Part shown: in pieces, positions 1 through 7,482 of the stretch
Numbering within the stretch: position 1 is the stretch's first letter
How the letters are laid out: each line of letters begins with the position of its first letter
NCBI RefSeq assembly: GCF_013085345.1
Contig: NZ_JABFAJ010000007.1
Location: 34,475 to 98,474, forward strand
Direction: 5' to 3'
Source of the DNA: Isoptericola sediminis
Lineage (GTDB): Bacteria; Actinomycetota; Actinomycetes; Actinomycetales; Cellulomonadaceae
Length of the DNA: 64,000 nucleotides
Translations under genes and position numbers: made by a program
The notes under the pieces: model-generated
Seen by the model: the letters and a program-made list of their open reading frames with translations, nothing else
What the model was told of the DNA's origin: nothing
The model's database searches: none

Positions 1-34
1 CTGACCGGTGCGGTGACGCTCCCGGTCGGCCAGG

Positions 35-268
35 TCACAGGGTGCCGAGGAGGCGGGCGCGGACCTCGTCGCGCTCGGTGTCGGTGACGCGGCCGGCCTC
101 GTGGAGCCTGTCCACCTCCGCCAGCCGGTCCTCGAGCGACGCACCGCTCGGGGTCGCGGACGACCGGTCGGCACCCCGCGCCACCAGGACGATGACCAGC
201 ACCACGGCGGCCACCACCGCCAGGGCGCCGAGCACGAGGAGCAGGGCCAGCGCGTACGACATATCCAT
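35..268 (-). CDS. Small single-pass membrane protein with SHOCT domain
   Basis: The product has 77 residues. Residues 5-32 are one strongly hydrophobic segment, so it is probably a small inner-membrane protein. The last ~33 residues (SLEDRLAEVDRLHEAGRVT onward) fit the SHOCT pattern: an amphipathic helix, a Gly-x-hydrophobic-Thr turn, then a second short helix. SHOCT domains usually sit at the C-terminus of small membrane proteins and are thought to mediate oligomerisation; no specific function is known. The frame stays open upstream, but the ATG at 268 is preceded by a GGAG ribosome site at good spacing and gives an intact membrane segment at the N-terminus. It diverges from the endonuclease IV gene. 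Confidence 0.75.
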   Translation of the reverse strand: MDMSYALALLLVLGALAVVAAVVLVIVLVARGADRSSATPSGASLEDRLAEVDRLHEAGRVTDTERDEVRARLLGTL

Positions 269-376
269 CGGGACTCCTTCGTGGCGATCGACCGTCAGCG
301 CCAACCTAGCGTCGTGAGGCGCCCGCGTCGATGCTGGTGGGGGCCCAGATCGCACCCCGTCGTCGGACCGCCCGCC

Positions 377-382
377 TAGGGT
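377..382 (+). promoter_or_regulatory. Candidate -10 box (TAGGGT) for leaderless endonuclease IV transcript
   Basis: TAGGGT lies 7 bases before the ATG at 390, the spacing expected if transcription starts at the start codon. No ribosome-binding site is visible. The same arrangement recurs before several other genes in this window. Confidence 0.45.
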
Positions 383-389
383 GGTGACC

Positions 390-1175
390 ATGAGCGTGAA
401 GATCGGTGCCCACGTCGGCCTCGCCGACGCCGTGACCGAGGCCCGCACCCTGGGCGCCGACGTCGTGCAGGTGTTCCTGTCCGACCCGCAGGCGTGGAAG
501 GTGCCGCCGCTGGAGTACCCGGGCGGGGCCGAGGCCTTCCGGACCGCGACGGCCGAGGCCGGTGTCGACGTCGTCGTGCACGCCCCCTACGTCATCAACG
601 TGGCCTCGACGAACAACCGCATCCGCATCCCCAGCCGCAAGCTGCTGCAGCAGATCATGACCGGCGCCGGGGAGATCGGGGCGAAGGGCGTCGTCGTGCA
701 CGGCGGCCACGTCACCGCGACGGACGACCCGGCGAAGGGGTTCGACAACTGGCGCAAGGCGATCGAGTCCCTGAAGACGGACGTGCCGGTGCTGATCGAG
801 AACACGGCCGGGGGCGACCACTCGATGGCGCGCCGGCTCGACCGGATCGAGCAGCTCTGGGCCGCGGTGCAGCAGGCCGACAGCGACGTCGAGGTGGGGT
901 TCACGCTCGACACCTGCCACGCCTGGGCGGGCGGCCTGGACCTGTCGACGGTGGTGGACGACATCCGAGCGATCACCGGCCGGATCGACCTCGTGCACGC
1001 GAACGACTCCCGCGACGCCGCCGGGTCCGGGGCGGACCGGCACACGAACTTCGGGGCGGGCGAGATCCCGGAGGAGCTGCTGCTCGCGGTGATCCGTGCC
1101 GCCGGGGCACCCGTGGTCTGCGAGACGAAGGGCGACGTCGGGACCGACATCACCTGGCTGCGCGAACGCCTCTGA
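390..1175 (+). CDS. nfo: Endonuclease IV (AP endonuclease family 2)
   Basis: This 261-residue protein is a TIM-barrel metal-dependent nuclease of the endonuclease IV / AP_endonuc_2 family. Such enzymes cut the backbone 5' of abasic sites in base-excision repair. The zinc-site motifs appear in order: HAPYVINVAS, VVHGGHVT, VLIENTAGG, LDTCHAWAGG, LVHANDSRDAAGSGADRHTNFGAGEI and CETKGD. The His, Glu and Asp of these motifs form the trinuclear zinc site in known members. Length is slightly below the E. coli enzyme (~285). A GTG at 381 is possible, but the ATG at 390 starts directly at the conserved MSVKIGAHVG barrel strand and sits behind a -10 box, so I prefer it. Confidence 0.92.
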   Translation: MSVKIGAHVGLADAVTEARTLGADVVQVFLSDPQAWKVPPLEYPGGAEAFRTATAEAGVDVVVHAPYVINVASTNNRIRIPSRKLLQQIMTGAGEIGAKGVVVHGGHVTATDDPAKGFDNWRKAIESLKTDVPVLIENTAGGDHSMARRLDRIEQLWAAVQQADSDVEVGFTLDTCHAWAGGLDLSTVVDDIRAITGRIDLVHANDSRDAAGSGADRHTNFGAGEIPEELLLAVIRAAGAPVVCETKGDVGTDITWLRERL

Positions 1176-1281
1176 GCATCACGAGCGCCTCCGCGCTCCA
1201 CGAGCGGCCCCGAGCACGACGCACGACCTGTGGACAGCGACGGTCCGCCCGCGCCGTCGGGGACGACGGTCGACCCGTGCG

Positions 1282-1674
1282 ATGGCACCCGTCCACCCTG
1301 ACCCGATGCGACGTCTTCCCGTGCCACCCCCCGACCTGGAGCCGATGGTCGACCTCGACGACGCCGAAGCACGACCCGACGGTGATCTCGAGCTCGCCCG
1401 TCCGCCACGCCGTCGGCTCCCGCCCCGCGTCGCGCACGACGGGCTCGCGATGGTGGCCGCGGGCGCCGTCCGGCTCGAGACGGCCCGCCGTGGCATGTCC
1501 CAGCAGGACCTCGCGGCCGCCGTCGGACTGTCACGGACGGCGGTCTCGGCACGATTCCGCGGCCGCGTCGCCTGGTCCCTGGACGAGATCGGGACGCTGG
1601 CCCAGCTCTTCGGCTGTCGCGTCGTCGACCTGGTCACCGAGGCGCCCCGGCCCCGCGGCATCCAGGCCTGGTAG
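1282..1674 (+). CDS. Small XRE/Cro-type helix-turn-helix protein
   Basis: The product has about 130 residues. The C-terminal half (RLETARRGMSQQDLAAAVGLSRTAVSARFRGRVAWSLDEIG, about residues 57-97) is a clear Cro/C1-type helix-turn-helix, followed by a short strand (LFGCRVVDLV). The first ~50 residues are Pro/Arg/Asp-rich and look disordered. It is probably a DNA-binding regulator, but the sequence does not reveal its targets. The start is uncertain: ATGs at 1282, 1306 and 1345 are all in frame, and only 1345 has a weak GGAG nearby. It faces the response regulator gene across an intergenic region with a strong hairpin. Confidence 0.6.
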   Translation: MAPVHPDPMRRLPVPPPDLEPMVDLDDAEARPDGDLELARPPRRRLPPRVAHDGLAMVAAGAVRLETARRGMSQQDLAAAVGLSRTAVSARFRGRVAWSLDEIGTLAQLFGCRVVDLVTEAPRPRGIQAW

Positions 1675-1778
1675 GTCGGGCCGGCGGACCGGTGGCCCCG
1701 TCTCCGGCAGCAGCCAGCAGCTGGATGTCGTGTTCGGGGGTGTGCGCACCGCGGGCGTGCCGACGTCTTGGCGTGCCG

Positions 1779-1817
1779 GGATCACGCATGGCGTGATTCT
1801 CACGCCATGCGTGATCC
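1779..1817. terminator. Perfect 18-bp hairpin between convergent genes; nested palindromes
   Basis: An 18-base arm (1779-1796) is followed by loop TTC and its exact reverse complement (1800-1817). Each arm is itself nearly palindromic (ATCACGC-ATG-GCGTGAT in the left arm), so the element can form one long hairpin or two small ones. It lies in the 258-bp gap between the HTH gene and the response regulator, which converge, so a bidirectional terminator is the simplest reading. There is no T-run. The rest of the gap (1675-1932) shows no gene. Confidence 0.6.
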
Positions 1818-1932
1818 GCGACCGCGCGGACGTCACGACTCAGGCCCTGCTGACACCACGCAGAACGACAACCCACCGGCGACGGCGAACCGGGTCGAGC
1901 CGGGGATTCGAGGAGACGAGACCTCTGACGGG

Positions 1933-2604
1933 CTACGGGGCGAGTCCGGCGTCATGCACGGCGATGGCCGCCTGCACCCGGTTCCCCGCCGCCAGCTTGT
2001 CCAGGATCCGCGAGACGTGCGTCTTCACCGTGGGCACGCTCAGGTACAGCTCACCGGCGATCTCGGCGTTGGACAGCCCCCGGGCCAGCTCCGCGGCGAC
2101 CTCGCGCTCCCGGTCGGTGAGCGTCTCCAGCCGGCGTCGGGCCGCCCGGCGGCCGGCCTCCGACTCCGCGGCCGCACCACCCGAGACCTGGTCGATGAGC
2201 TGGGCCGTCACCGACGGCGACAGCGTCGGCTCGCCGGCCGCAGCCGCCCGCACCGCGGCGACCAGCTGGTCCGGTGGCGTGTCCTTGAGCAGGAACCCCG
2301 CCGCTCCGGCGCGCAGCGCGCGCAGCACCATGTCGTCCGTGTCGAACGTGGTCAGCACGATCACCCGCGGCGTCGCGTCGGCCGCGGCCAGCTGCCGTGT
2401 CGCCTCGATCCCGTCGACGCGAGGCATGCGGATGTCCATCAGCACGACGTCGGGCCGGACCCGTCGCACCAGCTCGACCCCCGCGTCCCCGTCGTCCGCG
2501 TCCCCGACGACACGCACCTCGGGCGCTCCGCCGAGGATCAGCCCCAATCCGGCTCGCACCAGGGGGTCGTCGTCCACCACCACCACCGAGATCGTGTCGG
2601 TCAT
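1933..2604 (-). CDS. NarL/LuxR-family response regulator
   Basis: This 223-residue two-component response regulator has a receiver domain at residues 1-120 (DDD acidic pocket near residues 10-12, phospho-acceptor Asp in [12 protein letters not shown], conserved Thr in VLTTF, Lys in FLLKD). A LuxR-type DNA-binding domain covers about 158-215 ([40 protein letters not shown]). It starts at the ATG at 2604, which overlaps the stop of the upstream kinase by ATGA, so the two are translationally coupled. An in-frame GTG further up would lengthen the overlap and is less likely. The ABC exporter divergent from the pair is its most likely target. Confidence 0.93.
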   Translation of the reverse strand: MTDTISVVVVDDDPLVRAGLGLILGGAPEVRVVGDADDGDAGVELVRRVRPDVVLMDIRMPRVDGIEATRQLAAADATPRVIVLTTFDTDDMVLRALRAGAAGFLLKDTPPDQLVAAVRAAAAGEPTLSPSVTAQLIDQVSGGAAAESEAGRRAARRRLETLTDREREVAAELARGLSNAEIAGELYLSVPTVKTHVSRILDKLAAGNRVQAAIAVHDAGLAP

Positions 2605-3893
2605 GACGACCACGGTAGCCAGGCCCGTACGGTGAACCCGCCGTCAGCCTCGTGCGTCGTGAGGGAACCGCCCGCGAGCTCGGCCCGCTCGACCAGACCG
2701 AGCAGCCCGAGGCCCGACGGCGGGATGTCGGCAGCGGTCGCAGGTTCCGTCGCCGGCGTCGGGTTCGACACCGTGATGGACAGTCCCCGGCCGGGACCAC
2801 CCCGCAGCAGGACCGTCGCCGGCATGTGCGCCGCGTGCTTGCGCACGTTGGTCAGCGCCTCCTGCACGATCCGGTAGGCGGTGCGCGACGTCGTGGTCGG
2901 CAACCGGGCGGCCTCGTCCGTCTCGTCGACGACCCGGACGGCCGTCCCCGCCTCCTCGGTCGCCCGCGCCAGGTCCGCCACGTCGGCGAGCGTCGGCTGC
3001 GGTCTCTCGGGCCGGTCGACCGGGACCCCTGGGCCGGCCTGCCGGGGAGCGCCGGGCCCGTCCAGCCCGCGCAGCACCCCGAGCACCTCGCGCAGCTCGC
3101 CGAGCGCCTCGTGGGCGCTGTCCCGGACCAGTCCCGCGGTCTCGGCGACCTTCTCCGGTGGCAGGTCGCTGCGATACGCGAGCGCGCCGGCGTGCATCGC
3201 CACCAGGGACATGCGGTGGGCGAGCACGTCGTGCATCTCCCGCGCGATCCGCGCCCGCTCGTTCGCCCGCGCCTGGGCGACCCGGCTCGCCTGCTCCCGT
3301 TCCGCCGTCGCCACCCGCTCGTGCAGCTCGGCGAGGTGCTCCCGCCGCAACCCGACGTACGCGCCGATCCAGACCATCAGCGCGTACGCACCGATGCCGC
3401 TGCCGACGTCGAAGACCCAGTTCATGCCGTCGTCGACCGGGTACAGCGCCCCGTAGACCCATCCACCCACGACGAACACCGCTCCGACCAGGCCGATGCG
3501 CCACCAGCGCCGGTGCGTCGCGAGCGAGACCACCGCGAGCGCCAGGGGACCCGAGGAGAACACCGAGACCGTCGACGCCGCCGCGATCAGCAGCGCGACG
3601 GTCGTCGGGAACCGGCGGCGCAGCAGCACCAGACCGAAGCAGAGCAGTCCCACGGAGATGTCCAGGGCGAGGAGGTCGGGCGTGGACTCGCGCTGGCCGG
3701 TCTCCACCTCCCACGCGACCGTGCCGGCGACGAGCATGCTCACCGCGAAGGCCGCCAGCAGCCGCCAGGCCTCGCCCCACACGCGGCGCCACCGCGCAGC
3801 GGTCGGCGGCGCGGTCGGGGCCGGTCCCGCGACCCCCGGTGCCGGGCGGTCCGCCGGGGAGTACCGGTAGGGGTCGACGGGCGGGGCGGGCAC
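2601..3893 (-). CDS. NarL-type sensor histidine kinase (HisKA_3)
   Basis: The kinase has 430 residues. The N-terminus is Pro-rich; residues ~45-185 hold several hydrophobic membrane segments with no large external loop. A short coiled linker leads to the dimerisation/phospho-acceptor helix ERARIAREMHDVLAHRMSLVAMHAGAL (His in MHDVLAH). The C-terminal ATPase domain has an N-box (ALTNVRKHA) and a glycine-rich GLGLLGLVERAE lid. This is the layout of DesK/LiaS-type intramembrane-sensing kinases. The GTG start at 3893 has a TAGGCT box six bases upstream. It is co-transcribed with the response regulator and divergent from the ABC exporter; sensing an envelope stress or antimicrobial is an inference from that layout. 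Confidence 0.9.
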   Translation of the reverse strand: MPAPPVDPYRYSPADRPAPGVAGPAPTAPPTAARWRRVWGEAWRLLAAFAVSMLVAGTVAWEVETGQRESTPDLLALDISVGLLCFGLVLLRRRFPTTVALLIAAASTVSVFSSGPLALAVVSLATHRRWWRIGLVGAVFVVGGWVYGALYPVDDGMNWVFDVGSGIGAYALMVWIGAYVGLRREHLAELHERVATAEREQASRVAQARANERARIAREMHDVLAHRMSLVAMHAGALAYRSDLPPEKVAETAGLVRDSAHEALGELREVLGVLRGLDGPGAPRQAGPGVPVDRPERPQPTLADVADLARATEEAGTAVRVVDETDEAARLPTTTSRTAYRIVQEALTNVRKHAAHMPATVLLRGGPGRGLSITVSNPTPATEPATAADIPPSGLGLLGLVERAELAGGSLTTHEADGGFTVRAWLPWSS

Positions 3894-3899
3894 CCTACG

Positions 3900-3905
3900 A
3901 GCCTA
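3900..3905 (-). promoter_or_regulatory. Candidate -10 box (TAGGCT) for kinase-regulator operon
   Basis: TAGGCT on the minus strand ends six bases before the GTG start at 3893, consistent with leaderless transcription. It lies in the 131-bp divergent region shared with the ABC exporter. Confidence 0.4.
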
Positions 3906-4024
3906 GGCACACCGGGGACGCCGGGGCATCATCCGAAGGGATGAGCCCGAACCCTCCCACGGGACGACACGGACCCTCCCCACGGGCGATGTGCTGCCCC
4001 GGCGCCGCGCGCGAGGGTGGGGCC

Positions 4025-4924
4025 ATGATCACCGTGGAACACCTGACCAAGAGGTACGGGCCCGTCCTGGCCGTGGACGACGTGTCGTTCACCGCCGAAC
4101 CGGGCCTCGTGACCGGATTCCTCGGCCCGAACGGCGCCGGCAAGTCCACCGCCATGCGCATGATGACGGGCCTGACCCCGCCCACGAGCGGGGCCGCACG
4201 GATCCTCGGCAAGCCCTTCGCCGCGCTCGCCAACCCCGGCCGCCGGGTCGGCGTCCTGCTGGACGCCTCCGCCCAGCACGCCGGGCGCACCGGCCGCGAG
4301 ACGCTGGTGCTGGCCGCCCTGCTGACCGGGGTGGAGCGTCGTCGCGTCGACGAGGTCCTCGACACCGTGGGGCTCACCCCCGCCGAGGCCGGACGCCGGG
4401 TGCGCACCTACTCCCTGGGGATGCGGCAGCGGCTCGGCCTCGCGACCGCGCTGCTCGGGGACCCCGACGTCCTGATCCTCGACGAGCCCGCCAACGGCCT
4501 CGACCCCGCCGGCATCCGCTGGATGCGTGACCTGCTGCGCGACTTCGCGCGCGACGGGGGCACCGTGCTGCTGTCCAGCCACCTGCTGTCCGAGATCGAG
4601 CAGGTCGCCGACCGGCTCGTCGTCATCGGCCGCGGCCGGGTCGTGGCCGAGGGCACCAAGGACGAGCTGCTCCGCGCGGCCGGCGTGGTGGTCCGCTCGC
4701 TGGACGACCAGGCCCTGGCCGCCGAGCTGCGCCGCGCCGGCGTCGACGTCGAGGCGGGAGTCCACGGTGGGCTGTCCGTCGCGGCCGATGCCGAGACCGT
4801 GGCACGGACCGCTGCGGGCGCGGGTGTCCTCGTGACCGAGCTGCGCCCCGCCGACTCCCGCGGGCTGGAGGAGCTGTTCCTCGAGCTCACCGCCGCGGAC
4901 GCCCGAGAGGAGGTCTCGGCATGA
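4025..4924 (+). CDS. ABC transporter ATPase, drug/bacitracin-type exporter
   Basis: The 299-residue nucleotide-binding subunit has Walker A GPNGAGKST (~residues 38-46), a Q-loop region around DASAQHAG, signature YSLGMRQRLGLA, Walker B DVLILDEPANGLDP and H-loop SSHLLSEIEQ. The C-terminal ~80 residues are the accessory region typical of CcmA/BcrA-type exporters (COG1131). A GGTGGGG stretch precedes the ATG at 4025, the first start that gives the intact MITVEHLTKRYG N-terminus. The stop overlaps the permease start by ATGA. Together with the permease it should pump a hydrophobic compound or peptide out through the membrane, probably under control of the divergent two-component system. The substrate cannot be read from sequence. 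Confidence 0.92.
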   Translation: MITVEHLTKRYGPVLAVDDVSFTAEPGLVTGFLGPNGAGKSTAMRMMTGLTPPTSGAARILGKPFAALANPGRRVGVLLDASAQHAGRTGRETLVLAALLTGVERRRVDEVLDTVGLTPAEAGRRVRTYSLGMRQRLGLATALLGDPDVLILDEPANGLDPAGIRWMRDLLRDFARDGGTVLLSSHLLSEIEQVADRLVVIGRGRVVAEGTKDELLRAAGVVVRSLDDQALAAELRRAGVDVEAGVHGGLSVAADAETVARTAAGAGVLVTELRPADSRGLEELFLELTAADAREEVSA

Positions 4925-5724
4925 CCGCCGTCGACCAGACCCGGACCACCCGCCGCACCGGTGCCCGCACCACGGCCGAGATCCGCCCCGTCCCCTTCTC
5001 CCGCCTGACGCTGGTCGAGTGGCGCAAGCAGCTCGACACCCGGGCCGTGCGGTGGCTGTTCGTCATCATCGCGCTGCTGACGGCCGGCGTCGTCACCGTG
5101 ACGGCCCTGGTCGGTGACGGCGACGTGTCGTTCGAGACGTTCGTCTCGACCACCTCCACGCCCCTGGCCATGCTGCTGCCGATCGTCGCCATCCTGGCCA
5201 CGACGGCCGAGTGGTCGCAGCGCACGGCGCTGACCACGTTCACGCTGGAGCCACGCCGCGGACGCGTCGTCGGGGCCAAGCTGCTGACCGCCGTCGGCTC
5301 CGGGCTGGCGTTCTTCGTCGTGGCCGTGGGGATCGCCGCTGTCGCCCACGTCGGGGTGGTCATGCTGCGCGACGCCTCGCCGGACTGGGGACTCGGCGCG
5401 ATGACCGCCGGCATGGCCCTGATGATCGTGCTCTGGATGGTCCAGGGCGTCGCGTTCGGCCTGGCGCTGCAGAGCACCCCGGCCGCGATCGTGGTCTACC
5501 TCGCGGTACCCTCCATCGTCGGGGCGATCACGATGCTCCTGACCTCATGGTCCGACGTGTGGCCCTGGCTCGACCTCTCCACGTCCTCCGTCCCGCTGAT
5601 CACGGGCGGGTCGCTGGGCGGCACCGAGTGGGCGCAGCTCGCGACGTCGGCGGCGATCTGGGTCGGCCTGCCCCTGGCGCTCGGCACCTGGCGCGTGCAG
5701 CGCGGGGAGGTCAAGACCGCCTGA
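4921..5724 (+). CDS. ABC-2 type permease partner of the exporter
   Basis: The 267-residue membrane subunit shows about six hydrophobic segments: near residues 42-65, 82-100, 117-145, 160-185, 190-210 and 235-255. The cytoplasmic N-terminus includes LTLVEWRKQLDTRAVRWLF, the amphipathic lead-in common to ABC-2 permeases. An acidic loop (GDGDVSFETFVSTTST) follows the first helix. Translation is coupled to the ATPase gene by a 4-base overlap. It forms the transmembrane channel of the exporter; substrate unknown. Confidence 0.88.
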   Translation: MTAVDQTRTTRRTGARTTAEIRPVPFSRLTLVEWRKQLDTRAVRWLFVIIALLTAGVVTVTALVGDGDVSFETFVSTTSTPLAMLLPIVAILATTAEWSQRTALTTFTLEPRRGRVVGAKLLTAVGSGLAFFVVAVGIAAVAHVGVVMLRDASPDWGLGAMTAGMALMIVLWMVQGVAFGLALQSTPAAIVVYLAVPSIVGAITMLLTSWSDVWPWLDLSTSSVPLITGGSLGGTEWAQLATSAAIWVGLPLALGTWRVQRGEVKTA

Positions 5725-5730
5725 CCCGCA

Positions 5731-5760
5731 GGCCGCCGGGGTGCCGGCACGACGGCGGCC
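5731..5760. terminator. Hairpin between convergent genes
   Basis: GGCCGCCG at 5731-5738 pairs with CGGCGGCC at 5753-5760, with further GC-rich inverted sequence at 5778-5805. It lies between the permease stop and the converging stop of the propeller array, so it probably ends transcription from both sides. No T-run is present. Confidence 0.45.
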
Positions 5761-5811
5761 GGGCCGTCCGCTCCGTCCGCCCGGACGGGCGGCGGCCCGG
5801 CGGCGCCGTGC

Positions 5812-7473
5812 TCAGGACCCGGTCGCGTAGCCGGTCAGCCCGCGGGGTGACCACCGCAGGAGGTGACCCGCGGCGGCCAGGTCCAGGCCCCAGCCGTCCG
5901 AGGAGAGCTCGGTGGACCACAGGTCCTCGCCGGTCGCCGCGTCCACGGCGCTCCACCGTGCCAGCACCCGTTCGCCGGTGTAGGTCGGCACGACGACGGC
6001 CACGACCGTGCCGTCGGTGAAGGCGGCCTCCAGCTCGCCGCTCCGACCGCCGCCGGCCAGCGCCGAGTACTGGACGACGAGGTCGTCCCGGACCCAGCGC
6101 ACGGCGCCGTCCTCGCGCCCCAGGCCGACGACGCGGTCCCGGCTGTCCAGCACGACCGCCACGTCGTCGGTACGGGCCAGCAGGCGCTCGGCGTTGATGT
6201 CCGCCTGCCACAGCTCCTCCCCGGCGCGGTCCAGCGCGATCGTCCGCGCGGCGAAGGCGACCAGCAGCTCGTCGGCGTCACCACCGACCGTGGACAGGGG
6301 GTCGAGGACCCGCCCCTCGACCGAGTACAGGCGCTCCCCGTCGGCACCCAGGACGTCGTGCTCCAGGGCCGGTCGGTTCCACACCCCGCTCGAGACGACG
6401 TACCCCCCGTCCGCGAGCGGCCGGACCCGCCGCACGACGTCGTCGTCGTCGGTCGCGACGTCCGGGACGTCGAGGCGCTTGCCCTCCGGCGTGAGGTAGG
6501 CCAGGATGCCGCAGCCCGCGACGCCGATGAGCTCCCGGCCGACCGCGTGGTCGAGCGTGGCACGCCGGTCGACCCGGGCGTTGCGCCCGCCGACGTCCCA
6601 CGAGACGCACTGCGTCCGGTCGCGCACCTGCCCGAACGGCACCGTCGTGACCCAGCGCTCCTCACCGGTGACGGCGTCCGCGGCGCTCAGCTCCAGGTCG
6701 TAGCCGTCGTCGATCTCCCCGATCACGGTCAGGTTGGTCAGCGGGTCGCCGCGCAGGTCCACGTCCACGTCCTCGGGGTCGCCCACCCACGTCGCCGACA
6801 CCACCGTGCCGCGGGGACCCGGCACCACGAGGTCGTGGTCGCCCTCGACGGTGCGGCGCACCAGCACGCTGCCGTCGTCCTCGACGACGGTGACGTGCGC
6901 CTCCCCGTCGATCTCCTGGGCCACGCAGACCACCAGCTCGGCGGGGCGGACGTCGATCGTGTCACCCCAGACGGCCATCCCCGGTCCGCAGCTCCCGTCG
7001 GCATCGTCGAGCTGGACCGTCCACCGGGGTCGCCCGGTCGCCAGGTCGATGCCCACCAGCTCGTCGTGCCGGTGCACCGCGACCACCTCGCCCTGCATGG
7101 CGATGAGCCCGCCGCTCAGCCCGAGCCCGCCGATGTCCTCGTTCAGGCTCCAGGCCTCGAAGGGCGGGCCCGAGAGGTCCGTCACCCCGCCGGCCGCCGC
7201 ACGCAGGTCGTCACCACGCCAGCGGTCCGCGGCCCCGTCGACGAGCACCACGGCGGCCAGCACCCCCACCAGGCCCAGGACCCCGACCCAGCGCACCCGC
7301 CGCGGCCGGCCGGACCACCGCCGTCGGGCTCCCGACGCCGGTCCCGGGACTGCGCCGGCGGACTCACCGGGGTCCGCGGCCTCCTGGGACGCAGGTTCAC
7401 GACCGGCCTCGGACCCGTCAGGAACGAGGTCGAACGTGAACGCCCCCTCGGGGGCACCTCGTCGTCGCCCCAC
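5812..7473 (-). CDS. Membrane-anchored PQQ-like beta-propeller protein, array member 5
   Basis: The product has 553 residues: a ~60-residue Arg- and acid-containing cytoplasmic tail opening with FTFDLVPDG, one membrane helix (about 62-79), and a ~470-residue external domain with repeated Trp-containing strands (TGRPRWTVQL, TGEERWVTTV, DGAVRWVRDD, TGEDLWSTEL). These are the blade strands of PQQ/BamB-like eight-bladed propellers. Cysteines in SCGPG, VVCVA, TQCVS and AGCGI match those of the four paralogues upstream, suggesting two disulfides outside the cell. It starts with GTG, nine bases after the stop of the previous member, and is the last gene of the array. No PQQ-enzyme catalytic motif is visible, so I assign no activity. 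Confidence 0.8.
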   Translation of the reverse strand: MGRRRGAPEGAFTFDLVPDGSEAGREPASQEAADPGESAGAVPGPASGARRRWSGRPRRVRWVGVLGLVGVLAAVVLVDGAADRWRGDDLRAAAGGVTDLSGPPFEAWSLNEDIGGLGLSGGLIAMQGEVVAVHRHDELVGIDLATGRPRWTVQLDDADGSCGPGMAVWGDTIDVRPAELVVCVAQEIDGEAHVTVVEDDGSVLVRRTVEGDHDLVVPGPRGTVVSATWVGDPEDVDVDLRGDPLTNLTVIGEIDDGYDLELSAADAVTGEERWVTTVPFGQVRDRTQCVSWDVGGRNARVDRRATLDHAVGRELIGVAGCGILAYLTPEGKRLDVPDVATDDDDVVRRVRPLADGGYVVSSGVWNRPALEHDVLGADGERLYSVEGRVLDPLSTVGGDADELLVAFAARTIALDRAGEELWQADINAERLLARTDDVAVVLDSRDRVVGLGREDGAVRWVRDDLVVQYSALAGGGRSGELEAAFTDGTVVAVVVPTYTGERVLARWSAVDAATGEDLWSTELSSDGWGLDLAAAGHLLRWSPRGLTGYATGS

Positions 7474-7482
7474 CTCTCGACG

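Noticed and set aside
494..2635. A 713-codon plus-strand open frame spanning endonuclease IV, the HTH gene and the response regulator
   Set aside because: Its translation is repetitive Arg/Gly/Pro/Ser, and it crosses three well-supported genes in other frames.
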